Below are positions 1 to 12,072 of a DNA stretch of 64,000 bases, in pieces. The DNA lies in assembly GCA_019115165.1 (NCBI GenBank), contig DXEB01000049.1:1-64000 (forward strand), read 5' to 3'. A program made the position numbers and the translations under genes. Below the pieces are notes generated by a model. That model did not search any database and was not told the origin of the DNA. It worked only from the letters and a program-made list of their open reading frames with translations. This stretch comes from Candidatus Anaerotignum merdipullorum (lineage in GTDB: Bacteria > Bacillota > Clostridia > Lachnospirales > Anaerotignaceae). How positions within the stretch are numbered: position 1 is the stretch's first letter; the number at the start of each line of letters is the position of its first letter.

Positions 1-72
<72 letters not shown>

Positions 73-108
73 TAGTGTAAATCTGTTTTCTTTTGCTGCT
101 GTTTTTTC

Positions 109-157
109 ATACCTATTTTTGTGAGCAGTCTATGCTTGCAGAGATAGGTATTTTTTT
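109..157 (+). terminator. Possible terminator/attenuator hairpin between microsatellite and SLH gene
   Basis: ATACCTAT (109-116) pairs with ATAGGTAT (144-151), followed by a T run to 157; the loop is long (27 nt). Confidence 0.4.
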
Positions 158-258
158 ATTTCAGGAAATCCAATTTCTGGAAGAAAGGAGGAAGGTACGG
201 GAAAAGCGGAAAGGTACAAAACCAGAAAAAGAGAGGAAAAACGAGGGAGGAAATGGAA

Positions 259-2577
259 ATGAGAAAGAAGATGTGGTGTTATTTTCTGGCATTTTGTATG
301 GTGCTGGGATGGATGCCAGTGACGGTGCTGGCAGCGGATGATATGGTCAGTGTCGATGGAACCATAAAAGTGGGGACCGAAGAAGAGTTCGAAAAAGCGC
401 TAAAAAATACAGATAATTGGTATAGTGGTAGTGAACTGGAAATTATTTTGACAAAAGATATTATTTAGACAAAATTGGTTCAGGTTAACAGGGCAATATC
501 ATATACACTAAATATACCGGAAGGGGTGTCATTGTCTTTAGAAGAAGAGGGAAGAATAATCTATGGCGGCGCCAAAGATTTTACGATAAAAGGAGGAGGA
601 GAACTTTTTACAAATGAAAGTATAATTTTCAGTTCCATTACAAGATCTAATGGTTCTTTAATGTTGGAAAATATTACTGTGTATTGCAAGAAAAGCAACA
701 AACAGACAGTAGGTGTGATAGACGTAAAAGATTTGGTTGTAGGAAACGGCGCAACAATACAAATCAACGTACCAAAAGGCGGATATGGGATTCATATGGG
801 AACCACTGGAACAAGGTTGACAGTAAAAGATGGAGGCTGCATCGATATCCAAGAAGCTTATAATGGTGGAATACATGTGAGTGGAAGTGCCAATAAACCG
901 AAGATTACCATTGAAAATGGCGGTACGATTAAAATTGGTAACGGCAATGGAGAAGTGGAGAGAACCATTGGGATTAGACTTAACAAAAATACAATTCTGG
1001 AGCTGCAAGCAGGCGGAAGCATCATTGGGACAGACGAAACAAGTATGATTCGATGAAATGCGGACGCAGCAGTTATTGGCGCAGGCGGTTTGTTCAGTGA
1101 TCAGGGAGAAGCATTTGAAACAGATGAAGAAGTGACAGTGCTGGCAGAAGGGACACAACCAACAAAGAATCAATTAACAGCAGGAGATTATAAATGGAAT
1201 GGAACATTATTTTGCAGCCCTGTCATTGGACAAATTACCATAACACAGCAACCGCAGGATACAACGGTTTCGCAGGGATGGATTGAAGGAAAGACATTGC
1301 AGATGCAAGCGGAGAACAATCTTGGGAAAGAGATGACGTATCAGTGGTATATCAGTGAAGATGGTGAAACTCATCAAGGTGATCTGATTACGGGAGCGAT
1401 CAGCAATGAGTTGCAGATACCGACGGATTTAACGATAGGAGAGTATTATTATTTTTGTCATGTAAGAGCAGAGGATTGTAATGGTGTTAGCAGGGAAATT
1501 GTGAAAGTAACGGTTGTAGAATCCGCAGACTATGCGGCGGTATATGCCGCGCTGGACAAAGTACCCAGCAATTTGAACCGTTACACTGCAGATTCTGCTG
1601 CAAAATTGAAGCAAGCGATAGACGACGTGGAATATGGGTTACCCAAAGCAGAGCAGGAAAAAGTAAATGCTTATGCAAAAGCTATTGAAGATGCGGTCAA
1701 TGCTTTGGTAAAAAGACCTCCCGGTGGATCAGACATGTTTTTCGATCTGAAGTTTGACACCAATGGCGGCAGCCACATCAACACCATCACCGAAGAGGAA
1801 TTCACGCCCATTGATTTGGACGAGTATACCACGAAGCGGGATGGGTACCGTTTTGTTGGCTGGTATGCGGATGAAGAGTTAACGGAAGCCATTGACGAGG
1901 TATACCTGCTGGAGGATACCACGGTCTACGCAAAATGGGAGAGGATTGCTGAGGAAGTGTCTGAGGAGGAAGCGGCTGAGGAATCCGAAGAGGCTGAAGA
2001 AAGCGAAGAGCCTGAAGTGCTTGCGGAGCCAGACACTGTGTTTGACGATGTGGCGGCAGGTGACTGGTATGAGCAGGCGGTGCAGTATGTGGTAGTCCAA
2101 GGTCTGATGCACGGCATGGATACAAATTCTTTCATGCCCAATATGCCGCTGACCAGAGAAATGCTGACGGTAGTGCTGTACAATATAGCAGGACAGCCGG
2201 AAAGCAACGGAATCGTGCCATTTACTGATGTGAAAGCGAATATGTGGTACACCGATGCCATTGCATGGGCGGCGGAGAATGATATTGTTGCAGGGTATGA
2301 CAACACAACCTTTGGTCTTGGAGATCCGGTGACGAGAGAACAGGCGGCGGCGATATTATACCGCTACGCGCAGAGGCAGGGGCAGGCGGTTTCCGCAGTA
2401 GACGGGCAACTGGACATATTCCTGGATGCGGCGCAGATTTCGGCATATGCCGTACCGGTTATGAACTGGAATGTAGCAGAGGGGATTCTGCATGGCGACG
2501 GCAGCAGATGTTATCCGCAATATGCTATGACCAGAGCGGAAATGGCACAGATGCTCATGCAGTTTCTGCAGCGGTAA
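259..2577 (+). pseudogene. SLH-domain surface protein, interrupted by two in-frame stops (TAG 466-468, TGA 1054-1056)
   Basis: ORFs 253-468, 475-1056 and 1090-2577 are all in the same frame. Signal peptide MRKKMWCYFLAFCMVLGWMPVTVLA; right-handed-repeat-like middle; InlB/Listeria-Bacteroides type repeat (FDTNGGSHINTI...GYRFVGWYADEELT...TTVYAKW); three C-terminal SLH motifs. RBS GAGGGAGG before ATG 259. Confidence 0.8.
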
Positions 2578-2703
2578 CCGTGTGTGAAAATGAAAGGGAA
2601 CTTCTGTAAGAAAAGAAAAAGATGGACGTGCAAGAGCAAAAAAGAAAACCGACGAAGCGCTGAGACAGAGGAGAAAAGGCAGCCTGCCGGTTAGCAAGAG
2701 CGA

Positions 2704-2749
2704 AAAAAGTACGACAGTTCCAAACTCAATCGGAATTGTCGTACTTTTT
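2704..2749. terminator. Bidirectional intrinsic terminator between SLH gene and pyrI
   Basis: AAAAAGTACGACAGTTCC (2704-2721) pairs over 18 bp (one G.U) with GGAATTGTCGTACTTTTT (2732-2749); A tract and T tract flank it. Confidence 0.85.
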
Positions 2750-2815
2750 GTATGTGGAGATGGCAGAATTCCCGATACTCCTGTTTTCGGCTGTTTCGTG
2801 TGACGTACAGCCGGT

Positions 2816-3235
2816 TTATTTTTTGGCTTCGCTTTCACAGTAGATGCAGCGATAAATGCGGCGTTCGCGATCCGTCAATTGGAAAATATGTGGAATCTCC
2901 TGTTCTACCGTGGTAATGCAGCGGGGATTTTTGCAGGTAATGACATTGGTGATGCGTTCCGGTAGCTCGGGATGGAATTTTTTCACCCGTTGCCCGTCCT
3001 GGATGATACTGATGGTGATCCCGGGGTCGATATATCCCAGTACGCCCAAATCCATATCCAGCACGCTGTCAATTTTGATAATGTCTTTTCTTCCCATTTT
3101 TGCACTGTTCACATTACGCAAAATCGCAACAGAACAATCCAATTCTTCCAGGCGCAGGAAATGATAGAGCTCCATGCATTTTCCCGCTTGGATATGGTCA
3201 ATGACAATGCCGTTTTGAATTGCGTCAATATGCAT
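2816..3235 (-). CDS. pyrI: Aspartate carbamoyltransferase regulatory subunit
   Basis: [19 protein letters not shown]...; C-terminal zinc site CKNPRC...CIYC; adjacent to pyrB. Confidence 0.95.
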   Translation of the reverse strand: MHIDAIQNGIVIDHIQAGKCMELYHFLRLEELDCSVAILRNVNSAKMGRKDIIKIDSVLDMDLGVLGYIDPGITISIIQDGQRVKKFHPELPERITNVITCKNPRCITTVEQEIPHIFQLTDRERRIYRCIYCESEAKK

Positions 3236-4151
3236 GTGACTCCACCTCCAGTAATTTCAAAATCAGCGCCATGCGGATATATTTGCCGTTTTGTGCCTGT
3301 TTGAAGTAGCAAGCGCGGGGATCTGCGTCTACGCTGGTGGCAATTTCGTTTACGCGGGGCAAGGGATGAAGAATGCATAAATCCTGTTTCGCATGTTTCA
3401 GCTTGTCCAAAGTCAGGATATAGCTGTCTTTCAGACGGATATAATCCGCTTCGTTAAAGAAACGTTCCCGCTGCACCCGTGTCATATACAGGATATCCAG
3501 CTTGGGCATGACGGCTTCCAGATCTTGTGTTTCTTCATAAGACAGCTGTTTTTTGTCCAACACGTCATGGATGAGATATGTCGGCAGACGCAATTCTTCT
3601 GGAGAAATCAGCACAAAATGGATGCCGGTATAACGGGAAAGGGCGTGAATCAGGGAATGTACCGTACGTCCGAATTTCAGGTCGCCGCACAACCCAACCG
3701 TCAGATAGTCAAAGCGTCCTTTTTCCCGATGAATAGTCAGCAGGTCTGTTAGCGTCTGGGTGGGATGATTATGACCGCCGTCGCCTGCATTGATAATTGG
3801 CACAGGGGAGTGCATGGCAGCGACCATAGGCGCGCCTTCTTTGGGATGGCGCATCGCAATGATATCCGCATAGCAGCCAACCACACGCACAGTATCTGAT
3901 ACGCTTTCGCCTTTGGAAGCCGAGCTGCTGCTGGCTTCGGAAAATCCCAGCACACTGCCGCCCAATTCCAGCATGGCTGCTTCAAAGCTGAGGCGGGTGC
4001 GGGTAGATGGCTCAAAGAATAATGTAGCTAATTTTTTTCTGCGGCAAGCATCCTGATATTTCTCCGGATGAGCAATGATATCGCAGGCAGTCGCAATCAG
4101 TTCATCGATTTCAGATACGCTTAAATCGGTAATATCGATCAGATTTCTCAT
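3225..4151 (-). CDS. pyrB: Aspartate carbamoyltransferase catalytic subunit
   Basis: [25 protein letters not shown] and HPLPRVNEI motifs. Confidence 0.97.
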   Translation of the reverse strand: MRNLIDITDLSVSEIDELIATACDIIAHPEKYQDACRRKKLATLFFEPSTRTRLSFEAAMLELGGSVLGFSEASSSSASKGESVSDTVRVVGCYADIIAMRHPKEGAPMVAAMHSPVPIINAGDGGHNHPTQTLTDLLTIHREKGRFDYLTVGLCGDLKFGRTVHSLIHALSRYTGIHFVLISPEELRLPTYLIHDVLDKKQLSYEETQDLEAVMPKLDILYMTRVQRERFFNEADYIRLKDSYILTLDKLKHAKQDLCILHPLPRVNEIATSVDADPRACYFKQAQNGKYIRMALILKLLEVESHAY

Positions 4152-4786
4152 TGAGCATCAGTCCTCCAGCTTTCGTCATCGGGATTGTTGCGGAAGGCAA
4201 TCAATCTGGCAACGTCGGATTCTTTGATATAGCCCTCTTCTGCAGCCACTTCTGCCACGGCGTCAAAGTTGGACAGGCTGATATTTTTGACATTTGCCTC
4301 TGCCAAGCGATCTAACCCTTTTTGCATGCCGTAAGTGAAGATACTAACGATGCCCAGCACTTCTGCGCCTGCTTCTCTCAGGACATTTACCACTTCAATG
4401 GCACTGCCGGCGGTGGAAATTAAGTCCTCTACAACAACTACTTTTTGTCCTTTTTCCAGTCTGCCTTCAATCTGGTTATGACGACCATGGTCCTTATGCC
4501 CGGAACGGACGTAACCCATTGGCAATCCCAGAATATGTCCAACAATGGCTGCATGTGCAATGCCGGCGGTACTAGTGCCCATCAGCACCTCACATTCTGG
4601 ATATTCCTTGCGCACCACGTCTGCCAATGCATTTTCAATGCGCGTTCTGATTTCGGGCGCGGTCAATGTCAAGCGGTTATCACAGTAAATGGGACTTTTG
4701 ATACCACTTGCCCACGTGAAGGGGTCTTCTGGACGCAGGAACACTGCGCCGATGGATAACAGGTCTTTTGCAATCTGTTTTTTCAT
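4148..4786 (-). CDS. pyrE: Orotate phosphoribosyltransferase
   Basis: [38 protein letters not shown]...; PRPP motif [13 protein letters not shown]. Start taken at internal Met of the ORF. Confidence 0.95.
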   Translation of the reverse strand: MKKQIAKDLLSIGAVFLRPEDPFTWASGIKSPIYCDNRLTLTAPEIRTRIENALADVVRKEYPECEVLMGTSTAGIAHAAIVGHILGLPMGYVRSGHKDHGRHNQIEGRLEKGQKVVVVEDLISTAGSAIEVVNVLREAGAEVLGIVSIFTYGMQKGLDRLAEANVKNISLSNFDAVAEVAAEEGYIKESDVARLIAFRNNPDDESWRTDAQ

Positions 4787-5493
4787 TTGATTTCGCCTCC
4801 TAAAAATTCCGCAACACATCTTCGATAAGCAGCGACAGGATCCTCTGCCTTGGTGATGGGACGACCGACCACGATATAATCCGAACCCATCTCACGAGCC
4901 TTTGCTGGTGTGGTAATCCGCACTTGATCGCCTTTTTCGCCGTCTGCAAAGCGAACGCCGGGGGTAACTGTCAAAAAGGAATTCCCGCAAACTGCTTTAA
5001 CTTCGCCTGCCTCCAGCGGAGAGCAGACGACACCATCCAAACCGGCGATTTTTGCATTTGCCGCATAATGCATCACCACTTCCTCCAAAGGACGGTCAAT
5101 CAGCAGATCATTTTGCATTCTCTCTTCACTGGTAGAGGTCAGTTGGGTGACTGCAATCAGCAGAGGGCGGGTGCCGTCTGGACGGGTCAGTCCCTCTAAT
5201 GCGGCTTCCATCATGGAGATGGTGCCGGCGGCATGTACGTTGCACATATCAATCTCCAGGTGGGACAGTACTGCCATTGCTTTTTTTACGGTATTGGGGA
5301 TATCGTGCAGCTTCAGATCCAGAAAAATTTTATGTCCTCTTGCTTTCAGTTCTTTGACAATGCTAGGACCTTCTGCATAGAACAGTTCCATGCCGATTTT
5401 CAAAAACGGTTTTTCGTCGGTGAAGCGCTGCAAAAAGGAGAATAGTTCCTCTTTGCTGGCAAAATCGCAGGCGATGATGACATCTTTGTTCAT
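4783..5493 (-). CDS. pyrF: Orotidine 5'-phosphate decarboxylase
   Basis: [14 protein letters not shown] motif and [12 protein letters not shown]-terminal phosphate-binding motif. Confidence 0.97.
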   Translation of the reverse strand: MNKDVIIACDFASKEELFSFLQRFTDEKPFLKIGMELFYAEGPSIVKELKARGHKIFLDLKLHDIPNTVKKAMAVLSHLEIDMCNVHAAGTISMMEAALEGLTRPDGTRPLLIAVTQLTSTSEERMQNDLLIDRPLEEVVMHYAANAKIAGLDGVVCSPLEAGEVKAVCGNSFLTVTPGVRFADGEKGDQVRITTPAKAREMGSDYIVVGRPITKAEDPVAAYRRCVAEFLGGEIK

Positions 5494-6404
5494 GAATGGG
5501 CACCTCCAATGATTTCATTTAAGTCTGTGATTCCGTACTGCTGCATGATGTGCGGTAAGGTTTCTACGATGGTTTTACAGGCAAATGGATCCACCAGATT
5601 GGCAGCACCGACCTGAACAGCAGTCGCTCCTGCCAACATCATTTCCAAAACGTCTTCTGCGCAGGAAACGCCGCCCATGCCAATGATCGGAATCCGAACG
5701 GCTTCGGCAACCTGATAGACCATCCGAACGGCAATCGGGAAAATGGCTTTGCCGGAAAAACCTCCCATTTTATTGGCGATGACGGGACGCTTTGTTTTCA
5801 AATCAATGCGCATGCCCATCATGGTATTGATCAGGCTGATACCGTCTGCACCAGCATCTTCACAGGCTTTTGCTACAGCCGCGATATCTGTTACATTTGG
5901 ACTGAGCTTGATATAAACAGGTTTGGTAGTAACGGCTTTGACTGCTTTGGTTACTTCTGCCGCTGCTTCCGGACTGGTGCCAAAGGTCATCCCGCCATGA
6001 TGTACATTGGGGCAGCTGACATTTACTTCAATGATACCTACTTGATCTTCTTTGTCAATACGTGCGCAGCAATAAGCGTACTCTTCTACAGAGAACCCGC
6101 TGATATTGGCAATGACCGGCTTATGAAAACAGCGCCGAAGCTTCGGCAGTTCTTCTGAGATGACTTTGTCTATGCCGGGGTTTTGCAGACCAACAGAATT
6201 GATCAGACCGGCGGTGCACTCTGCAATGCGCGGAGTGGGATTGCCAAAACGGGGATCTTTTGTGGTTCCTTTGAAGGAAAAGGAGCCAAGAAGATTGATG
6301 TCGTAAAGCTCTGCGAATTCATAGCCATAGCCAAAGGTGCCGCTGGCGGGAATAACAGGATTATCCAGGGTGATGCCGCTGAGGGTTACTTTGGTGTTTA
6401 CCAC
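5490..6404 (-). CDS. pyrD: Dihydroorotate dehydrogenase catalytic subunit (class 1B type)
   Basis: NPVIPASGTFGYG, NVSCPNVHHGG, IPIIGMGGV motifs; adjacent to pyrK. Confidence 0.95.
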   Translation of the reverse strand: MVNTKVTLSGITLDNPVIPASGTFGYGYEFAELYDINLLGSFSFKGTTKDPRFGNPTPRIAECTAGLINSVGLQNPGIDKVISEELPKLRRCFHKPVIANISGFSVEEYAYCCARIDKEDQVGIIEVNVSCPNVHHGGMTFGTSPEAAAEVTKAVKAVTTKPVYIKLSPNVTDIAAVAKACEDAGADGISLINTMMGMRIDLKTKRPVIANKMGGFSGKAIFPIAVRMVYQVAEAVRIPIIGMGGVSCAEDVLEMMLAGATAVQVGAANLVDPFACKTIVETLPHIMQQYGITDLNEIIGGAHS

Positions 6405-7132
6405 TTGATTTCCTCCTTTTCCAATACAGGACCGTCTTTACAGATTCGTTTATTGCCATATTTGGTTTTGCAGCTGCAGCCCATGCAGGCGCCGAATCCA
6501 CATCCCATCCGTTCTTCAAAACTAAGCTGTCCGCTGCTGGTAGTGCAGCAGCAAAGGGCTTGCAGCATTGGCTCAGGACCACAAGCGTAAAAATACGTGT
6601 ATCCGTTTAATTTAGGAAGAACATCGGTAACAAATCCTTTGGTACCCATGGTGCCGTCTGCTGTGGTGATGGTAACTGGAAGATTCAGTTCCCGGAATTC
6701 TTCTGCGAAAAAAACTTCTGCAGCAGTGTTGAAACCCAGGAGAATCGTCGGTTTTTTGCCTTCTGCCAGTAAATCTTTTGCCAGCCGGTACATGGGCGGG
6801 ACCCCAACGCCGCCGCCAATCAACAGAGGATGGCGTCCGCTTTTTGCAGTGTCATAGCCATTTCCAAGACCGGTCAGGATATCCAGGGTGGTTCCAGCAG
6901 ACAGGGTTGACATATATTGGGTACCCTTTCCGACGGTTTTATATAGGATGGTTAAGGTTTTTTGATCATAGTCGCAAACAGAAATGGGGCGACGCAGAAA
7001 AAAACCGTCTAATTTGATATTGACAAACTGACCGGGTGCGGTAATGGCGGAAGTATCTCCCGCCAAAACCATTTTCAATACCGTATCGGTCAGATGTTGA
7101 TTTTGTTTAATGGTAAATATGGATTGCTTCAC
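6398..7132 (-). CDS. pyrK: Dihydroorotate dehydrogenase electron transfer subunit
   Basis: VKQSIFTIKQNQHL...PGQFVNIKLDGFFLRRPISV (FAD), CGPEPMLQAL, [2Fe-2S] Cys cluster MGCGFGACMGCSCKT. GTG start at 7132 preceded by AGGAGG. Confidence 0.93.
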   Translation of the reverse strand: MKQSIFTIKQNQHLTDTVLKMVLAGDTSAITAPGQFVNIKLDGFFLRRPISVCDYDQKTLTILYKTVGKGTQYMSTLSAGTTLDILTGLGNGYDTAKSGRHPLLIGGGVGVPPMYRLAKDLLAEGKKPTILLGFNTAAEVFFAEEFRELNLPVTITTADGTMGTKGFVTDVLPKLNGYTYFYACGPEPMLQALCCCTTSSGQLSFEERMGCGFGACMGCSCKTKYGNKRICKDGPVLEKEEIKW

Positions 7133-7146
7133 GACGTACCTCCTGA

Positions 7147-10100
7147 TTACGCGTCGATGGTGGAAATGCAAAGGGTGGTTTCTTCCAGAACATCCAAAAG
7201 AACTCTTACGGTGTCCAAGGCAGTAAACATGGTGACATTGTTTTCTACTGCGCATTGACGAATTTCTTTGCCATCATTGTTTTGTGTGTCGGAATTGATG
7301 TCTCTGGTATTGATGACATAGGTTACATAGCCATGGCGGATAGACTCTATGATTTCGTCACTGCCTTCGCTGATTTTTGCTCTGACTCTGGTGCGAATAC
7401 CATGTTCTTTCAAAAATTCCGCAGTGCCTCTGGTTGCTTCGATATTAAAGCCCAGTTCGTAGAACCGGCGAATCAGCGGAAGCGCTTCTTCTTTGTCTTT
7501 ATCGGCAATGGTCACAAATACAGTGCCGTAATTGAGAATATTCATGCCAGAAGCCTGCAGTGCTTTGTACAGCGCGCGGTTGAGCTTATTGTCATAACCG
7601 ATGGCTTCCCCTGTGGATTTCATTTCGGGAGACAAATAGGTGTCCATGCCATGCAGTTTGGAGAAAGAGAAAGCAGGTACTTTGACATACCATCTGTTCT
7701 TTTCATCGGGATAGATACCGAAAATACCTTGCTCTTTTAATGTTTTGCCCAAGATGACCAGTGTTGCAATATCCGCAAGGGAATATCCGGTTGCTTTGGA
7801 CAGGAATGGTACCGTTCTGGAAGAACGAGGGTTTACTTCAATGACATAAACATCATCGTTTTTATCGACAATAAACTGAATGTTAAACAGTCCGCGGATG
7901 CCAATCCCAAGCCCCAGTTTCTTGGTGTATTCCAGAATTTTGCCTTTTGCTTTTGCAGATACGCTAAATGTAGGATATACACTGATGGAGTCTCCGGAAT
8001 GGATGCCGGTTCTTTCTACATGTTCCATAATACCTGGAACAAATACGTCATAACCGTCGCAGACAGCGTCTACTTCTAATTCTTTCCCCTGAATATATTT
8101 ATCAACCAAAACAGGCTGATCTTCATTGATGGCCACTGCTGATTTTAAATAAGTGCGCAGAGATTCTTCGTTGGCGACAATTTGCATTGCGCGTCCGCCC
8201 AAAACATAGCTGGGGCGAACCAGTACGGGATAACCGATTTCTTCCGCTGCTTTTACACCGTCTTCAATGTTGGTGACAGCGCGTCCCTTGGGCTGAGGAA
8301 TCTGCAGTTCTTCCATGATTTTTTCAAAAGAGTCTCTGTTTTCTGCCCGCTCAATGGCAGCAACATCGGTACCGATGATGGTTACGCCGCGTTCCATCAG
8401 TGGCTGTGCCAAGTTGATGGCAGTCTGACCACCCAGGGAAGCAATGACGCCAAGCGGCTGTTCCAGTTCCACAATGTTCATCACATCTTCCACAGTCAGC
8501 GGTTCAAAATAAAGTTTATCGCTGGTGGTGTAATCCGTAGAAACGGTTTCTGGATTGTTATTGATGATGATGGATTCATAACCATATTTTTTGATGGTAG
8601 TTACAGCGTGCACGGTGGAATAGTCGAATTCCACACCTTGTCCGATTCGGATGGGACCAGAACCCAAAACAATGATTTTTTTCTTATCGCTGAGGCGGGA
8701 TTCATTGCCTTCTTCATAGGTAGAGTAGAAGTAGGGAATATATCCGCCGCAGCCGCTGGTTTCGATCATTTTATAAACAGGGAACAGATGCATTTCTTTT
8801 CTCAGTTGGAACACATCAATTTCTTTCCAGTTCCAAAGTTTCGCGATAAATTTGTCGGAGAAGCCCATTTTCTTTGCAGTTTTCAAAATTTCTTGGTCTC
8901 CTGGATGTTCTGCCAAAACGGTTTCGTAATCCACAATATGCTTTAATACTTCCAGGAAGTATTTGGTGATCTGTGTTGCATCAAAAATATCATCCAGAGA
9001 AACGCCATTGCGGATCAGTTGAGCGATGGCATAAATCCGATCGTCGGGGCTTTTCGCGATATATGCCAGCAGTTCTTCATTAGAAGTATGATCAAATTTT
9101 GGCATATGGATGTGGCAGACACCGATTTCCAGAGAGCGAACAGATTTGAGCAAGCATTCTTCGATGGTTCTGCCAATGCCCATGACTTCGCCGGTGGCTT
9201 TCATCTGTGTACCCAGTGTGTTTGCGGCTGTTGCAAATTTATCGAAGGGGAAACGGGGCATTTTTGCCACAATATAATCCAGCGCAGGTTCGAAATTTGC
9301 GTTGGTTTCAGAAATTTGGATTTCATCCAAGGTCATACCTACGGCGATTTTTGCAGTTACTCTTGCAATGGGGTAGCCGCTTGCTTTGGAAGCCAGAGCG
9401 GAAGAACGAGAAACACGAGGGTTTACTTCGATCAAGTAATATTTGGAGGAATTGGGATCCAGTGCAAACTGAATGTTGCAGCCGCCCTCGATTTTCAGCG
9501 CACGGATAATTTTCAGCGCGCTGTCGCGCAGCATATGGAAATCGGCATCATTCAGTGTCAAAATAGGCGCAACCACGATGGAGTCCCCGGTGTGTACGCC
9601 GACAGGATCGATGTTTTCCATGCCGCAGATGGTGATGGCATGGTCGGTGCCATCCCGCATCACTTCAAATTCGATTTCTTTATAGCCTTTTACACTTTTT
9701 TCAACCAATACCTGATGTACCGGAGAAAGTTTCAGTGCGTTTTCCATAATCTCTACTAACTCTGTTTCGTTGTTGGCAAAGCCGCCGCCGGTACCGCCCA
9801 GTGTAAATGCAGGACGCAGGACAACCGGATAGCCGATTTCTTTGGCGGCCTGAATGGCTTCTTCTATGGAATAGGTAATGATGGAAGGGATGACGGGTTC
9901 GCCGATGGACTGACACAACTCTTTGAATAATTCTCTGTCTTCTGCCCGTTCAATGCTTTCACAGCTGGTGCCCAAAAGTTCGACCTGGCATTCTTTCAAA
10001 ATCCCTTTCTTTTCCAACTGCATGGCCAGATTCAGACCGGTCTGACCGCCGATGCCGGGAACGATGGCATCAGGACGTTCATAACGCAGAATTTTTGCAA

Positions 10101-10320
10101 CATATTCTAATGTCAACGGTTCCATATATACTTTATCTGCAATCGTGGTATCGGTCATAATGGTAGCAGGGTTAGAATTTACCAATACGACTTCATAGCC
10201 TTCTTCTTTCAAAGCAAGGCATGCCTGGGTACCGGCATAGTCAAACTCCGCTGCTTGTCCAATGACAATGGGACCGGATCCGATGATCAGAATTTTTTTT
10301 AGGTCAGTTCTTTTAGGCAT
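7147..10320 (-). CDS. carB: Carbamoyl-phosphate synthase large subunit
   Basis: 1057 aa; [34 protein letters not shown]; duplicated ATP-grasp halves. Confidence 0.97.
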   Translation of the reverse strand: MPKRTDLKKILIIGSGPIVIGQAAEFDYAGTQACLALKEEGYEVVLVNSNPATIMTDTTIADKVYMEPLTLEYVAKILRYERPDAIVPGIGGQTGLNLAMQLEKKGILKECQVELLGTSCESIERAEDRELFKELCQSIGEPVIPSIITYSIEEAIQAAKEIGYPVVLRPAFTLGGTGGGFANNETELVEIMENALKLSPVHQVLVEKSVKGYKEIEFEVMRDGTDHAITICGMENIDPVGVHTGDSIVVAPILTLNDADFHMLRDSALKIIRALKIEGGCNIQFALDPNSSKYYLIEVNPRVSRSSALASKASGYPIARVTAKIAVGMTLDEIQISETNANFEPALDYIVAKMPRFPFDKFATAANTLGTQMKATGEVMGIGRTIEECLLKSVRSLEIGVCHIHMPKFDHTSNEELLAYIAKSPDDRIYAIAQLIRNGVSLDDIFDATQITKYFLEVLKHIVDYETVLAEHPGDQEILKTAKKMGFSDKFIAKLWNWKEIDVFQLRKEMHLFPVYKMIETSGCGGYIPYFYSTYEEGNESRLSDKKKIIVLGSGPIRIGQGVEFDYSTVHAVTTIKKYGYESIIINNNPETVSTDYTTSDKLYFEPLTVEDVMNIVELEQPLGVIASLGGQTAINLAQPLMERGVTIIGTDVAAIERAENRDSFEKIMEELQIPQPKGRAVTNIEDGVKAAEEIGYPVLVRPSYVLGGRAMQIVANEESLRTYLKSAVAINEDQPVLVDKYIQGKELEVDAVCDGYDVFVPGIMEHVERTGIHSGDSISVYPTFSVSAKAKGKILEYTKKLGLGIGIRGLFNIQFIVDKNDDVYVIEVNPRSSRTVPFLSKATGYSLADIATLVILGKTLKEQGIFGIYPDEKNRWYVKVPAFSFSKLHGMDTYLSPEMKSTGEAIGYDNKLNRALYKALQASGMNILNYGTVFVTIADKDKEEALPLIRRFYELGFNIEATRGTAEFLKEHGIRTRVRAKISEGSDEIIESIRHGYVTYVINTRDINSDTQNNDGKEIRQCAVENNVTMFTALDTVRVLLDVLEETTLCISTIDA

Positions 10321-10368
10321 ATGATAATTCCTCCTTGATATAAATGAAAAAAATGGATTGATACTGTC

Positions 10369-11658
10369 TTATCTAATGGTTGTTTGCTGGATATGGGAAG
10401 CGTCCTCCCAAACTGGAGCGCCATGATATAGGGTTAACAGGCATTTTCCATATACCTGCCTGCCGGCAAAGGGGGTACTTTTTCCCATGGATAAAAAGTC
10501 CGCAGGATCTATGGTGTACTGTGCGGATAAATCATATACTGTCAGATTTGCCGGCATACCAACCGCAAGAGGGGTACCGATACCAAAGCGTTTAGACGGG
10601 TTGGTATGCATCAAATGAATTAGCTTCTCTAAGGTAAGAATTCCTTTTTTCACCAGTTCAGTATATAAAACAGGAAATGCAGTTTCCAATCCGACAATGC
10701 CCATCATGCTGCCAGAAAGCCCTTTGCTTTTTTCTTCTGCAGAGTGGGGGGCATGATCTGTGGCGATCATATCGATGGTGCCGTCCAAAATACCGGCAAT
10801 CAGTGCATCCCGATCCGCTTTGCTGCGCAGGGGCGGATTCATTTTGAATCGACCATCTTCCTGCAGATCCATATCGCAGAAAACCAGATAATGTGGTCCG
10901 GTTTCGCAGGAGACAGAGAGGCCCTCTGCTTTTGCCTGACGGATCAGAGCAACGCCTTCTTTGGTGGAGATATGGCAGACATGGTATTTTCCGCCGATTT
11001 CCCGTACGAGCTGTAAATCTCGCTCGATTTGTTTCCATTCACTTTCGGAGCAGATGCCTTTGTGCCCATGCTGTGCACAATATAGCCCGTCATGAATGTA
11101 GCCGCCATTGAGCAGTTCGTTGACTTCGCAATGCGCGGCTACGATTTTATCAAATTGTTTGATTTTTTGCATTGCCTGACGCATGATTTCGTCATTTTGC
11201 ACACCGCGACCATCGTCAGAAAAAGCACAGACATGGGGTGCCAATTCGTCGATTGCTGCCAATTCCATACCTTTTTCGCCGCGGGTAATGGCGCCGTAGG
11301 GCAATACTTCAATGCAAGCGGTTTTCCGAATGATTTCCAACTGTGGATCCAATGTTTCGGCACAGTCAGGTACAGGATTCAGATTTGGCATGGCACAAAT
11401 GGTGGTATAACCGCCGTGAGCGGCTGCCAAGGTGCCTGTCTGGATGGTCTCTTTATAAAAAAATCCCGGTTCTCTCAGATGTGTATGAACATCAATCAAA
11501 CCGGGAAAGACAAAACATCCTTCCAAATCATAAACAACGCTGCCTGTTGTAGGTACGGCGGAAGAAATATCGGTGATGATACCATCCTTGACAAATACGT
11601 TGGATTTTACAAATTTGTCCTGCATAAATACATTTGCATTGGATAAAATGTAGTTCAA
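10369..11658 (-). CDS. pyrC: Dihydroorotase
   Basis: PGLIDVHTHLREPG, IATDHAPH motifs; probable TTG start with upstream GGAGAG. Confidence 0.95.
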   Translation of the reverse strand: MNYILSNANVFMQDKFVKSNVFVKDGIITDISSAVPTTGSVVYDLEGCFVFPGLIDVHTHLREPGFFYKETIQTGTLAAAHGGYTTICAMPNLNPVPDCAETLDPQLEIIRKTACIEVLPYGAITRGEKGMELAAIDELAPHVCAFSDDGRGVQNDEIMRQAMQKIKQFDKIVAAHCEVNELLNGGYIHDGLYCAQHGHKGICSESEWKQIERDLQLVREIGGKYHVCHISTKEGVALIRQAKAEGLSVSCETGPHYLVFCDMDLQEDGRFKMNPPLRSKADRDALIAGILDGTIDMIATDHAPHSAEEKSKGLSGSMMGIVGLETAFPVLYTELVKKGILTLEKLIHLMHTNPSKRFGIGTPLAVGMPANLTVYDLSAQYTIDPADFLSMGKSTPFAGRQVYGKCLLTLYHGAPVWEDASHIQQTTIR

Positions 11659-11719
11659 TGTATTTCTCTCCTTTCTTCTGTCTGCGTGTTTGTTATGTAT
11701 TTCTTTACAAATTGTCAGT

Positions 11720-11748
11720 AGTATATCACAAGGATTTTACCGTGTCAA
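11720..11748 (-). promoter_or_regulatory. Sigma-A promoter of the pyr operon
   Basis: Minus strand TTGACA-N17-TATACT (-35 at 11743-11748, -10 at 11720-11725). Confidence 0.75.
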
Positions 11749-11781
11749 GCATTTCTTTGCAAGAAAATTCGCGCCCTTTCA

Positions 11782-11811
11782 TTGACAGGAAATCAAAAAA
11801 TATGATAGACT
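11782..11811 (+). promoter_or_regulatory. Candidate promoter of the pur operon
   Basis: TTGACA (11782-11787), 18 nt, TAGACT (11806-11811); start would fall just before the riboswitch. Confidence 0.4.
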
Positions 11812-11832
11812 GAGGATGTAAAAAGCAAGAAG

Positions 11833-12072
11833 TTTTCTGTAACTGACGGATTTGTGGATAACCACAAGGGAGCAGAAAATCAAATGAGGAGCGGTACAGT
11901 ACTGCCGGCAGGATATTTTTCTAAAAAAGACTTCCTGGCGGTGCGGACGCGCGTGCGATTGTTGTGTAAAGGAGAGATGGCGGTGTTTTTGCAAATAGAG
12001 AAAAACGGTCGTCTTTTTTACTGTAAAGGCACAACAAACGGGATGTGCTGCTTTTGTCGACCGTCTGGGCAG
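11833..12072 (+). promoter_or_regulatory. ZTP/ZMP (pfl) riboswitch aptamer upstream of purE
   Basis: 5' domain TTTTCTG-TAACTGACGGATT-TGTGG-ATAA-CCACA-AGGGAG-CAGAAAA (outer stem 11833-11839/11873-11879; inner TTGTGG/CCACAA). 3' domain contains CCGTCTGGGCA (12061-12071), closed by ACGGTCG (12005-12011)/CGACCGT (12058-12064). Confidence 0.75.

Noticed and set aside
1054-1056. TGA as selenocysteine or UGA-Trp recoding in the SLH gene
   Set aside because: Many genes here use TGA as a normal stop, no SECIS-like hairpin was evident after the TGA, and a second stop (TAG) also interrupts the frame; nonsense mutation is simpler.
8182-9759. Long plus-strand ORFs (254 and 246 aa) inside carB
   Set aside because: They are antisense shadows of carB with no recognisable domains or RBSs.
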